A stretch of 64,000 nucleotides of DNA from Anticarsia gemmatalis. Its lineage: Eukaryota > Arthropoda > Insecta > Lepidoptera > Erebidae. Location: contig NC_134755.1 in the NCBI RefSeq assembly GCF_050436995.1, forward strand, positions 7,565,001 through 7,629,000. Direction: 5' to 3'. Positions 15,201-27,048 of this stretch are shown here, piece by piece. The position numbers and the translations under genes are program-made. The first letter of the stretch is position 1, and each line of letters starts with the position of its first letter. Under the pieces are notes generated by a model, which made no database searches, had not been told where the DNA came from, and worked only from the letters and a program-made list of their open reading frames with translations.

Positions 15201-16877
15201 AATTGTCAATTCAAATTATATCATTTGAGTCAGAAAAGGCATTTTCTACAGGATTTTCCGAATCGTACTATCAAGTTGTCTGTCGCCTATAACTAGCCCG
15301 CTCAGCCGATACTAATTTATAAATTATACAAAAACAATGTACATAATTATAGTACGTTATGATTGATGTGATTTTACGTTAATTTTCTACGTATTTTTAC
15401 CACTAAATATCTTAAGATAAAGCCACAATATTTGATTACAATTTTGGTACAACTTGAGCAAATTGTAACGAGATTCCGACCACTTAGAATTGTGGCTTAA
15501 TTATTAGGACCCAACTTTAAACCTGTCTAAGCCGAGCGAGGCTGCGGCCAGGCCCTAGTAAATGATATATTTTATCATCCTAATTCACGTTTCTCTTAAT
15601 CCAAAGTAACAATTGTAGACAAACGTATGTGCCGCCATATTTCTTCATGTATCTTTTGAGTTTATATTATCACCGTGTTCCTTGAACTCCTGCAGGTCTT
15701 AATAGCTTTGTAAACATTAGCAAAGAACTTTTTTAAAAGGTAACAAGACGCTGGGCTAGATTAGGATGACTCATTAATGAGAAAATTTCCTGCCTGTAAA
15801 ACAACGGTTAAGTACTTGTTTTGTTAACTAAAGTCAGCCTACCTTTTCACCAAATTCTCTAAGACTTTCTTTATCCCCGCTTTATAAAATTTATAATGTG
15901 GGCCGGCTGTCTTTGTTGAACGTTTGTATAAACGAATTACTCTTTCCTTTCATGGCTCTGCTATGTAAGTAATTATCAATGCATGTAATGACTTAAATTA
16001 ATAATAATGACATGTTTTTACGATAACTATTTTAGTTGATAGCGTTTAAAGTGGGTCGGTAAAACGGTAAACAATCACTAAATACTTTTTGGGTTTCCAT
16101 CAGTCAAGTAGCAGTCAACAATATAAATTCAATTACTGACAAATTAATGTTTATCAGCAACTCGTTTCAGTTGCAATTAATTATACTACTGATATTGGTA
16201 TTCGAGTACATCAGTAATCACTTTGTAACCGCCGCGGTAATCGAAGCTTCCGTCTACAAACTATGTAATTAGGAGGTACTAATATCTACATGGTATGATA
16301 TTAGATACATCATGTATACACCACCGATACTAGGTTTAGCAAACACCCCTGTTTCGAGTATTATTTACCAGTAACGATGTATGTATCTTATATCGAAGAT
16401 TGAATTTACCGTCCCGACATATAAAATATTTCAAAATTATCTAGGCGAGAATTTATAAACATGTATAATATAAATATGTAGTTTAAGTATTTTAGTTAAA
16501 AAAATATTTTGAATCAAAAAATATTGTTATACAGTCGCGTACAGGTTTAGATGTAACAAGTGATTCTTATTGCGTTTCTATTTCGCTACTTTTCCAATCG
16601 TGTCACACACAATACTCCCCTACTGCCATAACAATCTTGTCGATGGAGCTGATACTCGTCACCCCTTTCTTAATTTTCACGTTATTGCCTCGAAACATCT
16701 CACGTTTTCCTTTATACAGATGTGAGTACACACTACGCACACGTTATTATTTTAAAGCACCTTTTGTTTACCTTTACTTTTATACGATCCTTAGCTTTAT
16801 AAAATGAATACTAAAAAAATGATAGCTTTATGTAATTAGAGCTATTAATTATACACTCATGTATAAATTCGTATAAA
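9202..16877. other. Gene-free DNA with G+C-rich patches
   Basis: No supported gene. Two patches are clearly richer in G+C than their surroundings: about 10850-11150 (including GGCCCCGGGCCGGGCCCG near 10988) and about 13060-13100. Open frames overlap on both strands at 10907-11141, as expected of G+C-rich non-coding DNA. The patches could be regulatory or conserved non-coding DNA; this is inference only. Confidence 0.5.
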
Positions 16878-17349
16878 AGATGCCATCAAAAACATTCTGT
16901 AAAAACCTCAAGTCTCGCTGTAAAAAGTTGTGAGATCTATATAATACCAAGTCGATTAATCTATTTAGTCTCTACTTAAAGGACCTTCTGTCTTAAGTTA
17001 TTACGTATGTTATTATCATGCCAATTTAAAAAAAATACCTTTAAAACAAATAGACCGACCTGGCCATCGCATGATTTGATTATTAGTATGTATCACACTA
17101 CGCAGCACGACGAGAAGTTAATGCTCCTGAAATGTTAATGGCGAATTTGTGTTTTCTTGCGATGACCAAGTCGATCTATTTGTTTTAAAGGTATTTTTTT
17201 TAAATTGGCATGATAATAACATACGTAATAACTTAAGACAGAAGGTCCTTTAAGTAGAGACTAAATAGATTAATCGATGGTATTATATAGATCTCACAAC
17301 TTTTTACAGCGAGACTTGAGGTTTTTACAGAATGTTTTTGATGGCATCT
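16878..17349. mobile_element. Foldback element with ~190-bp inverted arms
   Basis: Positions 16878-17071 and 17158-17349 are near-perfect reverse complements, differing by a handful of substitutions and one short indel (ACCAAGTCG against ACCATCG). The loop between them is about 86 bases. The outer ends read AGATGCCATC and GATGGCATCT. No protein is encoded. This is the structure of a foldback or MITE-type DNA transposon; transcription in either direction would give a long hairpin RNA. The near-identity of the arms suggests a fairly recent insertion or a gene-conversion-like process. Confidence 0.9.
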
Positions 17350-18060
17350 CACTTCTTTTTGTAGAGTGAATAGAGCAAACATAAGTCCAATTTGTATGGA
17401 AAGCTGTATTTTTTTCATAATTCAACATATTTTCCTATGGGAATGTTGTTCAGTTTCATGGGCTAAACACCCTTACCCACCCTATACCCCCTCCCGTTAT
17501 GTCTCATATAGTAGATACATATTTACACCTATTTATTTTATTTTCTACAGAAATAATAATTTAATTCATTAACTGCAAATGTAACCTTGTAATCTTATAC
17601 ATTTATATGGGATTACAAAGTAATTGTTGCAGTTAGTGTATTTAGAAAACTTGACCGAAATTAGAAAATATTGAATTTTTCCCACGATTAAGACACTAAA
17701 TCCTATTTGTATTCTAAATTTTAAGCTTCTAAGTCTGCTAGAAGTACCTTAGACTTTTGATGATCGGTGAGTCAGTGAGTCAGTGAATCAGTGAGTGACA
17801 AAATTCAAAATTTTAACAAGTTGTCATTCTTAAACTACTGGTTCAAATTGACTGAAATTTTAAATATACCGTGTTTATACAATGACTTATTAGTTGCTGA
17901 AAATCCAGGCTTCTTGTTTTATCCACTACGAAATTATAGGGGTGTCAAAAATAGCCCGAATTGCTTCGAGAAAAGGATGTTACGGCCGTGCCGCTTTTTT
18001 TTTGCTCGACTTGCGGGGGCACTTCCGTGCCCCCAGATAATTGAAGATGTGGGGATATAA
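17350..18060. repeat. Probable repeat-derived region beside the foldback
   Basis: This holds several features of mobile-element debris. There is a GTGAGTCA-type tandem stretch near 17766-17799 and a perfect 8-bp hairpin GGGGGCAC-TTCC-GTGCCCCC at 18015-18034. The blocks around 17390-17480 and 17640-17980 look familiar to me from lepidopteran repeats. The open frames (plus 17366-17572, plus 17791-18060) have no recognisable domain. Boundaries are uncertain. Confidence 0.5.
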
Positions 18061-18970
18061 AGATAAAACTAAATTTAGAACAAGCGATGTATACGTAGTG
18101 TGCAGAGCTCGCCTGTAACAAACGCCCATAGCAACGTCTGGCCGTCCATGTTATGTAGCTATTAATAAACAATATGCACCGTTGTTGAATAAACTGTCAT
18201 CGATGTCGTAAATCAGTTTCAGTTAGCATGTGCTAGGCCCCGAGTGCGGACTGCTCGATAAGCTGTACCTAGACTGACGAGACGAATTGCTACCGGTCCA
18301 TCGCAAAGCCACCAATTTAACTAGACCTCTCCCATAGCCCTCCACTTTGAAACCATTTCAATAAACCTAGCCCGGAAAGGCAGCCTTCATTGACATCCGG
18401 AGCTCATATTTCGCTGGCTACTTCTATGTCAGGCATTTATCCAGGTATGAGCGACACCATTTTGGATATTTACTATCAATGCTCAATAATAGCATTGACT
18501 TAATTAGTATAGAAGTTATAATAGAATACGAATCTCAAATTCAGTTATTAATATTTTGAGTTCATGTAATGCACTACTATATTTAAATGTAACAGAACTG
18601 TAGTCAGTACTGCTATGTATTAACTAAAGCAAACGACGCATGAAAAGTTTCTATGAAGCTTGTTCTGAACTCGACACGAAATATTCTGAAACAGGTTGTT
18701 AGCGGCAAGCCAGAAAACATAATCTGAAACTAGCACCGAATGAAATGCATACGAGATATCTACGACTACACACGCCGTATCTGATGTGGAAATCTACCCT
18801 CTGCGTTTACGTCGTATCTTGCTACTCAAAACTTTTATTTTTGTACGAATAAAAATGTAGTTTTCATTTAACGAATAAATCTGTGCTGACTTTGCTATAT
18901 CGAATGAGCTTTTTATTACTCAGAACGTTAAAAAGTTTATAACATATTAAACATAGTAAGAATATATTTT
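18061..18970. other. Gene-free DNA
   Basis: Nothing supported. Base composition is more even at 18220-18440 than in the flanks, but there is no open frame or splice structure there. Confidence 0.45.
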
Positions 18971-19260
18971 ACTAGCTGACCCGCGCAACTTCGCTTGCGT
19001 CACCTAAGAGAATGGGTCAAAATTTTCCCCGTTTTTGTAACATTTTTCGTTGCTACTCCGCTTCTAATGACCGTAGCGTGATGTTATATAGCCTATAGCC
19101 TTCCTCGATAAATGGGCTATCTAACACTGAAATAACTTTTCAAATCGGACCAGTAGTTCCTGAGATTAGCGCGTTCAAACAAACAAACAAACAAACAAAC
19201 AAACAAACAAACAATCAAACAAACAAACAAACTCTTCAGCTTTATTATATTAGTATAGAT
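18971..19260 (+). mobile_element. Non-autonomous interspersed element, copy 2
   Basis: The same element as at 8952-9201, in the same orientation, with the same ends (ACTAGCTGACC... and TTAGTATAGAT). It shares the blocks for the TATAGCCTATAG and CTTCCTCGATAAATGGGC segments. It differs mainly by a much expanded CAAA array. Confidence 0.85.
19176..19232. repeat. (CAAA)n microsatellite
   Basis: About 14 units of CAAA, interrupted once by CAAT, inside the interspersed element. Copy 1 of the same element carries only about four units, so the array has changed length since the two copies separated. Confidence 0.95.
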
Positions 19261-22200
19261 TGTAACTATATTTATTTATATTACGTTCATCTCAATTCGA
19301 CTTCATAGAAAGTTACTTTAGATCTTTAGAGATGATATGAATAATAATAATTGCTATAGGAATACTACGCCTAAAACTCCAAAACGATCAGAGGTCGTTA
19401 ACAAACCACGTAACTTAATGGGTCATTTATCGACTAGTAGAACAATGGTTTGGAGATTCGGAACATTCAAATAACTAGACCAGTCATACGATTCATCTGT
19501 CATGCACGTGCGCATTATATGACTGAACTAATTGCAATACTACTCCGACACAAAGCCAGGTATCTATTGATAAACGGGGCGAATCGTATCATCAGTGAAT
19601 AATAACACGGGCTGTTTGAGCCGCGTCAATTCTCTGACGTTGACGAACATAGAGCATAAATAACAGTCGGTTCTACAACACGACTTCCACACACATCGTT
19701 GTTAAATCAATCGCCATTTTGATTTCAAATTAATATGAAGAACGTTTTACTAATGGATAGTACAATTAACAGTTAAGATTTAAACGTAATGTGATAAATA
19801 GTTCTTAATATACAGTTGAGCAACACAATCTGATATAATTCCATATGATGGTAGTCATTTATCCAAAATAAAAGCTGATAAAAATCTTTTGTTTTACCAC
19901 ATATGAAAAAACCAAAGTGTAATTAACTGTACAATTAATGCATTAATTAAGAAAAGCATCATTGTGGTAACACTTCGTATGGGGTGTAGGTATTTGTGTA
20001 CATAACGTTTAATATGACAACTTAAAGTGGCAAGTAAATGGATTGTTGTAGAGGCCTTAATATTGAGAGTAGGTACATTTAACGTCGAGGCACCCCGCAG
20101 GTGGTTTTAATCTATATATTCTATTGTCCTTTCTAACATTATCCTATCCAATAAGAGAACTGTCCGTCTTTCTGAAGGACTTTATTCGTATATTAAATTT
20201 TATCTCTAGTCTATATAGAAGCCAAAAGGAAGGTAATTTCAGCCGTACATAGAGACGTAGATATTTTACCGCGTATTCACTAAATGGCTGAACTAACTTT
20301 AAATAACTTTAAATAACTTAACGAAAGCAATATAAGATTTTTTGAAGTACGTTCGCTTAAGTAGCATAACATAGGTATATTTTACAAATATGAATACTAC
20401 AAATTGCTTATTCTAAATATTTATGAATTGTATCTACTCTGGCAATTTGCAATTTGGTTTTCAGTTTATGTACAATATTGACTTTTCATTTATTTGTCAC
20501 AAACGAAACCAAAATTTTTGGATTTCATAATCAAATATCTACAAAACTGGTATGGATATCCTCATAACTTTACTTGAATCTACACCATGCTGCTACCGTG
20601 TCTACTATTTATATCTTCTTAAATACATAAGCTTCAATGTCCATAAATTTCATTTTTTCTCAGAATTCGCATTATTCTTTATCCTCATTTCTCATATAAT
20701 ATTTTTATGTTTTGATCTTTTATATCTTAAGGTAAAGCTTTCTTCCGGCGAATGGAAAAAATATCTTTAGATAAACCCATGTCCTTTTCAGATCTCAGAA
20801 CATCTAGGTCAAATAGAATATTGTTTAATAAATATTGCAATGGATTAATCGATCGACTGAAACGTATAAAATCTAGTTTATCGCCGCGGATTAAACAATT
20901 GGCAAAACAATAGACACCGCTATCAAAAATTGCAATTCAAAACTGCGTACGTACCTCACATATTACACACACACAAAGTGCACGTCCACAATAAAATACT
21001 AGCTCACATGAACACAATGAAAACATCGAATCGCCGAGGCTCGCCTCTTGTCACGCGTGTAGATACAAATGGTCTGATTTATCTGCGATGCATGTCCGGC
21101 ACTGTTGTTTTATAGCTCCATCATTGTACTCTAGAGTCCATTGCAGTCATCCGATGACGTCACGCGCGGTGCACACACCAGTTTAAATATTTCGATATAA
21201 TAATCCCACGAAGGAAATTGGTAAAAATTTATGCACTGAGGTGAAAGCTTAATTGAATAAACGTTTTGTTTATGATTTAAAATAGTTCCGTTCTGATATT
21301 TTCAGGCCATTACTTTATGAAGTAAATAAAAGTTATTATCTGTATAAGTCCCAGTAGAGAACGATTGCCGCCGCAACCACGCGCTTGCAGTATGAGTTGT
21401 ACGGGTACAAAGACCACGTAGCAACCAGACGTCTAGGTGTACGTGGCTACAACCATTTTATAGAGTTCCACAGTGAAATATATTACTTTGAAATTCGTTG
21501 AGATTGTTTATATCTGCTTTTAAAACATATTTTACAATTTAGCTAAAATAAGTATGAAATGAAAAACACTAATATTTTTCAATGATTACATTAAATTACG
21601 CTGTAATACCTAAACCAGCAAGAATAGAACTAAACGTTATTCGTAAACAACGCTCGGCTGCACAATATAACGGTGCTACTTTTGTTCGGAGGGATATTTA
21701 GAAACTTTATACATTTGCGTGTTCAAAGGGTTACGATAATGAGAACACCGATCTTGGAAAAGTGGTGATACTCAAAATATGTAACGTATAGGTACGAAGT
21801 ACATTATAATTAAAACGTTTAACATTTTCCAATTTTCTTGTAGCACCAAATTATGGGGAATTAAAGATTTTGTTTTATCGAAAGCAAATTATTAATTACT
21901 ACTTAATTAAATATATGTAAGAAGATTTCTTAACTGAGGTACGTGAGAATTCTAATTAATCTTTAAGTAAACTCTTTACTGTGTAGCTTAGTTAATGTTT
22001 TACGATTTTATAGTTGGTTTAACTAGACAAATAATTACATACAAAATAAGCATTTCAAAGACGTTTCGGTTACTTGACAGCCATTAAAGTTAACACAGTT
22101 ATAAAGTAACACCGATAATATAATATTACACACAGCAAGTTTATAGCTAAAATTTAAACAACTCTACATTTACAACGAAACAAAGTTTGAGTTCAAACAT

Positions 22201-25200
22201 ATGTTCCCGACAGATATCTATGGCACATCGGTTGCATTTACGGCGTCCCGAAGACATTACAAAAGCCATTCCCTTATCTAATGTTCTCTTTGGATTTATT
22301 TAACTTTTCCACGCCTTCACATCTTGAAAATCGTTCGATAAAGATGTCAACAAGAAAAGGTCACTAAGTCCGCGGGGAAAACCCGCAAACTCGTGTTTTT
22401 TTATTGTTAGATACTAAGAAAACATATCGCACATTTCTTGTTCATACACAGATATATTAAAAGTGTATTCAATAACTTGCTTGTCGATATTTCACAAACT
22501 AAACGCAGTAAGATATACGTCGACAAACGAATAAATCCCTGTAGTTACTTAAGCAGATTTAAAGATTATAATAATTTAAATAACAATGACACTCAACGGT
22601 TTAAAAAAGGTATATTATTCTACTTTACCCTTTAGCAGCTTTGGTAAAAACGACTAATCTTAGGAGTCCAGTTGATTAACTTAAGAAAAAAATGGACGAT
22701 TGAGCAGTTCAAGAAAGAATAAAAATTTGTTGGGCTATAAATTAACCGGGCCCCGAGGGCGAGCCTCGCAATCTGCATTAGCCGAGACGCACTTCTCTCC
22801 GGCGATTAAATGAAATTTCACGGCCGGTTGCCTACGGAAACTCACTGGACAAAGGTCTGGGATATTTAAATTGAATGCTTTTAATCCGGCAAACTCCCCC
22901 ACTTTTTTCTTAAGATAGGATTTCGCTTTAGTATGCGGCGTCTTCGAATTCAAAGAATTTTTAAAAAGCATCCTCCGTCTCTTCGGCAAAGTAGACAGAC
23001 GTCCCAGAAATTTCAAAAGAACGATCACTGTGCACAATATGTGAATATTTTTGCACCTCTTGCAAAAATAGAAATGTCTGTTCAACCGCCTTTCCATTAA
23101 AAAGTAATAAGCAACTCAACAAATTAATCATTACAACCTGTAATTAGTGTAGCGGTGAGAGCTTGCAATTTATCTTCTTTTTAACGAACTAATAAAATTT
23201 CGTGAACTTATTTATTTCTATGGCGCGCTATTCTAAAATTAATATGATCTTAAAGTTTTAGAAAAAGCTTCTGCTTTGATGTTTTATTTTATTTTTATCC
23301 TGATGAAATGTTTTGTGACAAGGTATTTAGCTACACCACCAACCTATAAATCAATCGGTAATGTAAAAATAATTAATTTATACGTAAATACTTAAGTTAT
23401 ATTCCTTTGTAGATATAAAACATTAAAAGGTTGTGTCACACTGATGGACTTAAATTATTAAAGAGATCTCCAATACTCGCACCGCTCAAACTCCCAAGGA
23501 TGCTACGTTTTTTCCAGAATTTTTAATTCATCGAATTTCTGAGCCTTTCCATTTACCAAGTTTTATGGCACGTTAAAATGAGACTGCAATAATCTTACAC
23601 ATTGATCTTTCCTTACAGAGTTTATGATTCACTTCCCGTATTAAATTATCGATTTATCTAAAGTTCCGTCCCGGTCTACGTATCGCAATCGAAAGCACCG
23701 GTAGGTATTCCCTTTCGCACTAATCGAGCAATTTCTCCCATGTTATTAAAGGAAAATGGGAATGTTCGCAGGCCGTTGCGTTCTCACAACGAGTTTCTTA
23801 TAGACGGTATTGAATTTTTAAACAAATTTTTCGACCCGCCGCCCAGGCCCAGGAACCCACTTTATGTTATAGGATTAGAACGTTATTACACCATTAAACC
23901 TTCATGAATAATTCTTTTGCCATAGTTTTGATGCTACATTCCAACTTATCACAAACGACGAATGACTTATATAAAGTGGCACTTGCTTAGAAGCAGTCTA
24001 ATGCAGTTGACATATTTTGTGATTCTGTAAATAGCACTTAATTATTTAATTGACTTTCCAAAACTTATTTTACGGAAACAGGCACACAGAATATAATTCT
24101 AACTAAATGACAAATGGAATTTTACTGACTCACTTATTAGTCATATGTCCATCCAATGTATGTACTTCCCGTAACAAACGAATTTACAATAGACTTGACT
24201 TTGCGAATTTAAAGTCAAAATTATAGAATATTTATTAGACAATGTTAAAGATTTTGGCACAGATATGGCAGAAACAGACGATTAACAAGTTTTTCCAATG
24301 TATTATTCTGCTTATTATCAGCATGATGAATGGGCAATGGATGAAATTTATAATAAAATAACACCGATTTAGCTGGCTAATAACATACATATATTATGTT
24401 ATATGATATCTTATACTTTTATATAAAGATAACATTTCATTTTACACAAGTAATTTTATATGTGTGTGTATTCTAATCATTTGTAGTTGCCAAAATGGAG
24501 AGGATTTGTTTATTAATTAATTTCACGGTATTCTCGTCATGAACGGTTTAGGTTTTTATTTATAAAACAAAGTTAATCGCTTGTACCGTCTAATTAGATT
24601 AGAGAGAACCACAAAGACAAAGCTTAGAAACATTAAAGACGTTTTAAAAATACTACACAACACAAAAGATATTTCCCTAGGGTAACGTTAATGTTCCGGT
24701 GCCGGCGTGGGCCATTCGACCGAATCTCTAGAAATTAAGGCAGGGAAAAAAGTCAATAAATCCAAGAAGCAAGCTGGAACAGATAACGAATGTCTCCGGG
24801 AGCGACGCGACACCACTGCCACGGTAGAAAAATCGCGCGGCCTCGCCTCGCCCGTGTTAATGTGACACTAAGTCCTTCTACGACTCGAAAGGGTAAACAA
24901 AACAACCAACAAACTTTCGGATATTTATTTTGCTTACTTTTGATTTTGGAGATAGGTTACGCAATCGACTTAAGTAGCCTAAGTAGGAGCGCTGTCACAA
25001 AGTTCTTATTAGATTACGTTTGTGACTTCGGAGTTTCTTTACATTTTTTATACAAAATACTGGTTTGTTTTACCCAAGATCATTTATCTTCTTGGTAATA
25101 AAGTAAGGGTTTAATTTTATTTAAATGTTAATCATAGGTATACCTCCTGAACTTTTTGTAATCATTATTGTGAAATTCTCTAAAGACTCTAAAACCTTTA

Positions 25201-27048
25201 AGTCTTTCTTCAATAAGATTTAGCAATAAAAGTCATGGCGATAAGAATACATTTCGATACACAGAAGCGGATAAATATTTTAATCTAAATTGTTGTTTTC
25301 GAATCATTGCCTGCGGAAATCGTATATCTCTTGAAGGTGGTGGCCAACCCCGCTAGATAAATGCTGCCGTAAATATCCTTTTCATGGTTTTCACGGACGT
25401 TATTTCTACTACTCTAACCACTATTTGCAACACATTTCCAAACATAAATAAGGTAAAAACCTTCGTGTAAATCAGAGATAGTAATAGTGTAATCGTAAGA
25501 AGAACTCTTACTTAATTATAATTTTAAGGGGGAAACTTGCAGCACACAGGCTGTCCGCATGCCGAACGCACCCGCGCAATCTACTGCTGGAAGTTGGTCA
25601 ACTAATCCAAGTTTTCCTTTACTGGCTAATGAGACGAGTTTGATTCGAATTCCCGACGCGCTGGGAAATAGCCACCCTCTTTGAATAGCTCCTAGCTCGC
25701 GGCTACTACTTGTACCACATATAATTATACAAATAAAAATAAGAATTTCAGTAATAGGATCATTGCGGATAGACTCTTAACTGATGCCTATTCTAATTAT
25801 TCAGAAAGTTTTGTCATGAAATAAAACATTTAGATACTTATTCACCTGAATACCTACACACCTAACATTGTTTTTTTAAATCATATATTAATTAATTTAT
25901 TGAACTGCAAGAATAAGTTACAAAAATTTGCAGACAAAAAAACAACTCATTATTTCCTATTCTACACTAGTTATATTATTTTTTTCTTATAAAATATTTT
26001 TCCACATAATAATATTCCTGCGACATCAACTTAGTAATTTAACTAGAATAAGATGACAGCGAAACTTCCTCAAGCAAGCATAATAAAAACTTCGAACAAG
26101 TAATACCATAATAAAATCTCGATTGTGAGTTCTTAAGAAACTCTTAACTCTCAAAAGGATTTCGTTTAAGTTTATAATATTCTTAAAAATACATTCATCA
26201 TTACCAAGTTCTCGTAAAATGGAGCCACATATACATAAAGATTTCCTTAGATGAAACAGAGATTCTCGCCAGGCTTATTGGACTGCCCGTAGATAAACAA
26301 AGCGTCTGGCCCCCGTAATGGAAATTACATACCCCCGAGGTCGGAAATCAAATTGACAGAAGAGGTTAAACAAACGATGCGGTCAGGGAGCCGAGACCGT
26401 AGTCCGTCGAATATTAATCGCTCAGTAAATGCGCTTTTATTTGTTTTTCCCCTTAGCTCGTTGTGCCGTTGGTGTGAATAAGTGACAATTTCAAATGCTC
26501 TAAGAACAGGCTAATTAAGTTTGTATGATCAGCAGCTTCGCGCGCTAAATATGTAGTTAAATAAGCTTATAGATTTATGCTAATGTACGTTATAACTAAA
26601 AATTCACAAGCTTTTAAAGCTATAATCAAATGAAAATGTCTGTAACACTCAAAACTAAACAAAAAGTGTATACTTAAGGTTATTCTAAAATCAATTTATT
26701 AACAATGAATTCAAATGTAACAATATAAATGAAACATATAAACTTTAAACAATACCCTGGCTGCTTTGCTCTGTGCTAGAATAAATAGAGTCAGTTTCGT
26801 CGTCTGCGGGCACAAAGGCTTGATTAATAACGTTCTCCTCCAGAAACTTTTTGCAATATTTAACAAGCTGAAATTATATAAAATAACAATTATTTTAACA
26901 ACTAGGTATACGTTTAAGTTCTTATATTCTGATAAGAAAAAAGAGACAAACTTAAAAGACCTCGTGCTTAATAACGCACAAAGTCGAAGGCTTCTCTTTT
27001 ATAGGGAATTGATAATGAAAAGTGTTTTCCAAAAGGAGTAGTTTAATG
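19261..27048. other. Gene-free DNA with a few G+C-rich patches
   Basis: No supported gene. Open frames at minus 22735-23097, plus 24790-25098 and plus 26766-27041 lack domains and splice partners. G+C-rich patches lie near 22740-22870, 24690-24860 and 26280-26400. A perfect TGACGTCA (CRE/ATF-type palindrome) sits at 21155-21162. Whether this is intergenic DNA or a long intron cannot be told. Confidence 0.5.
21155..21162. promoter_or_regulatory. CRE-like palindrome TGACGTCA
   Basis: A perfect full-site CRE (bZIP CREB/ATF recognition palindrome) in a short G+C-rich context, CCGATGACGTCACGCGC. No gene start is recognised nearby, so occupancy is only a possibility. Confidence 0.3.

Noticed and set aside
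22735..23097. 120-codon open frame on the minus strand
   Set aside because: No domain, no signal peptide and no splice partners; it lies in a G+C-rich patch where long chance frames are expected.
24790..25098. 102-codon open frame on the plus strand
   Set aside because: It has a hydrophobic stretch near the end but no family resemblance, and lies in gene-free DNA.
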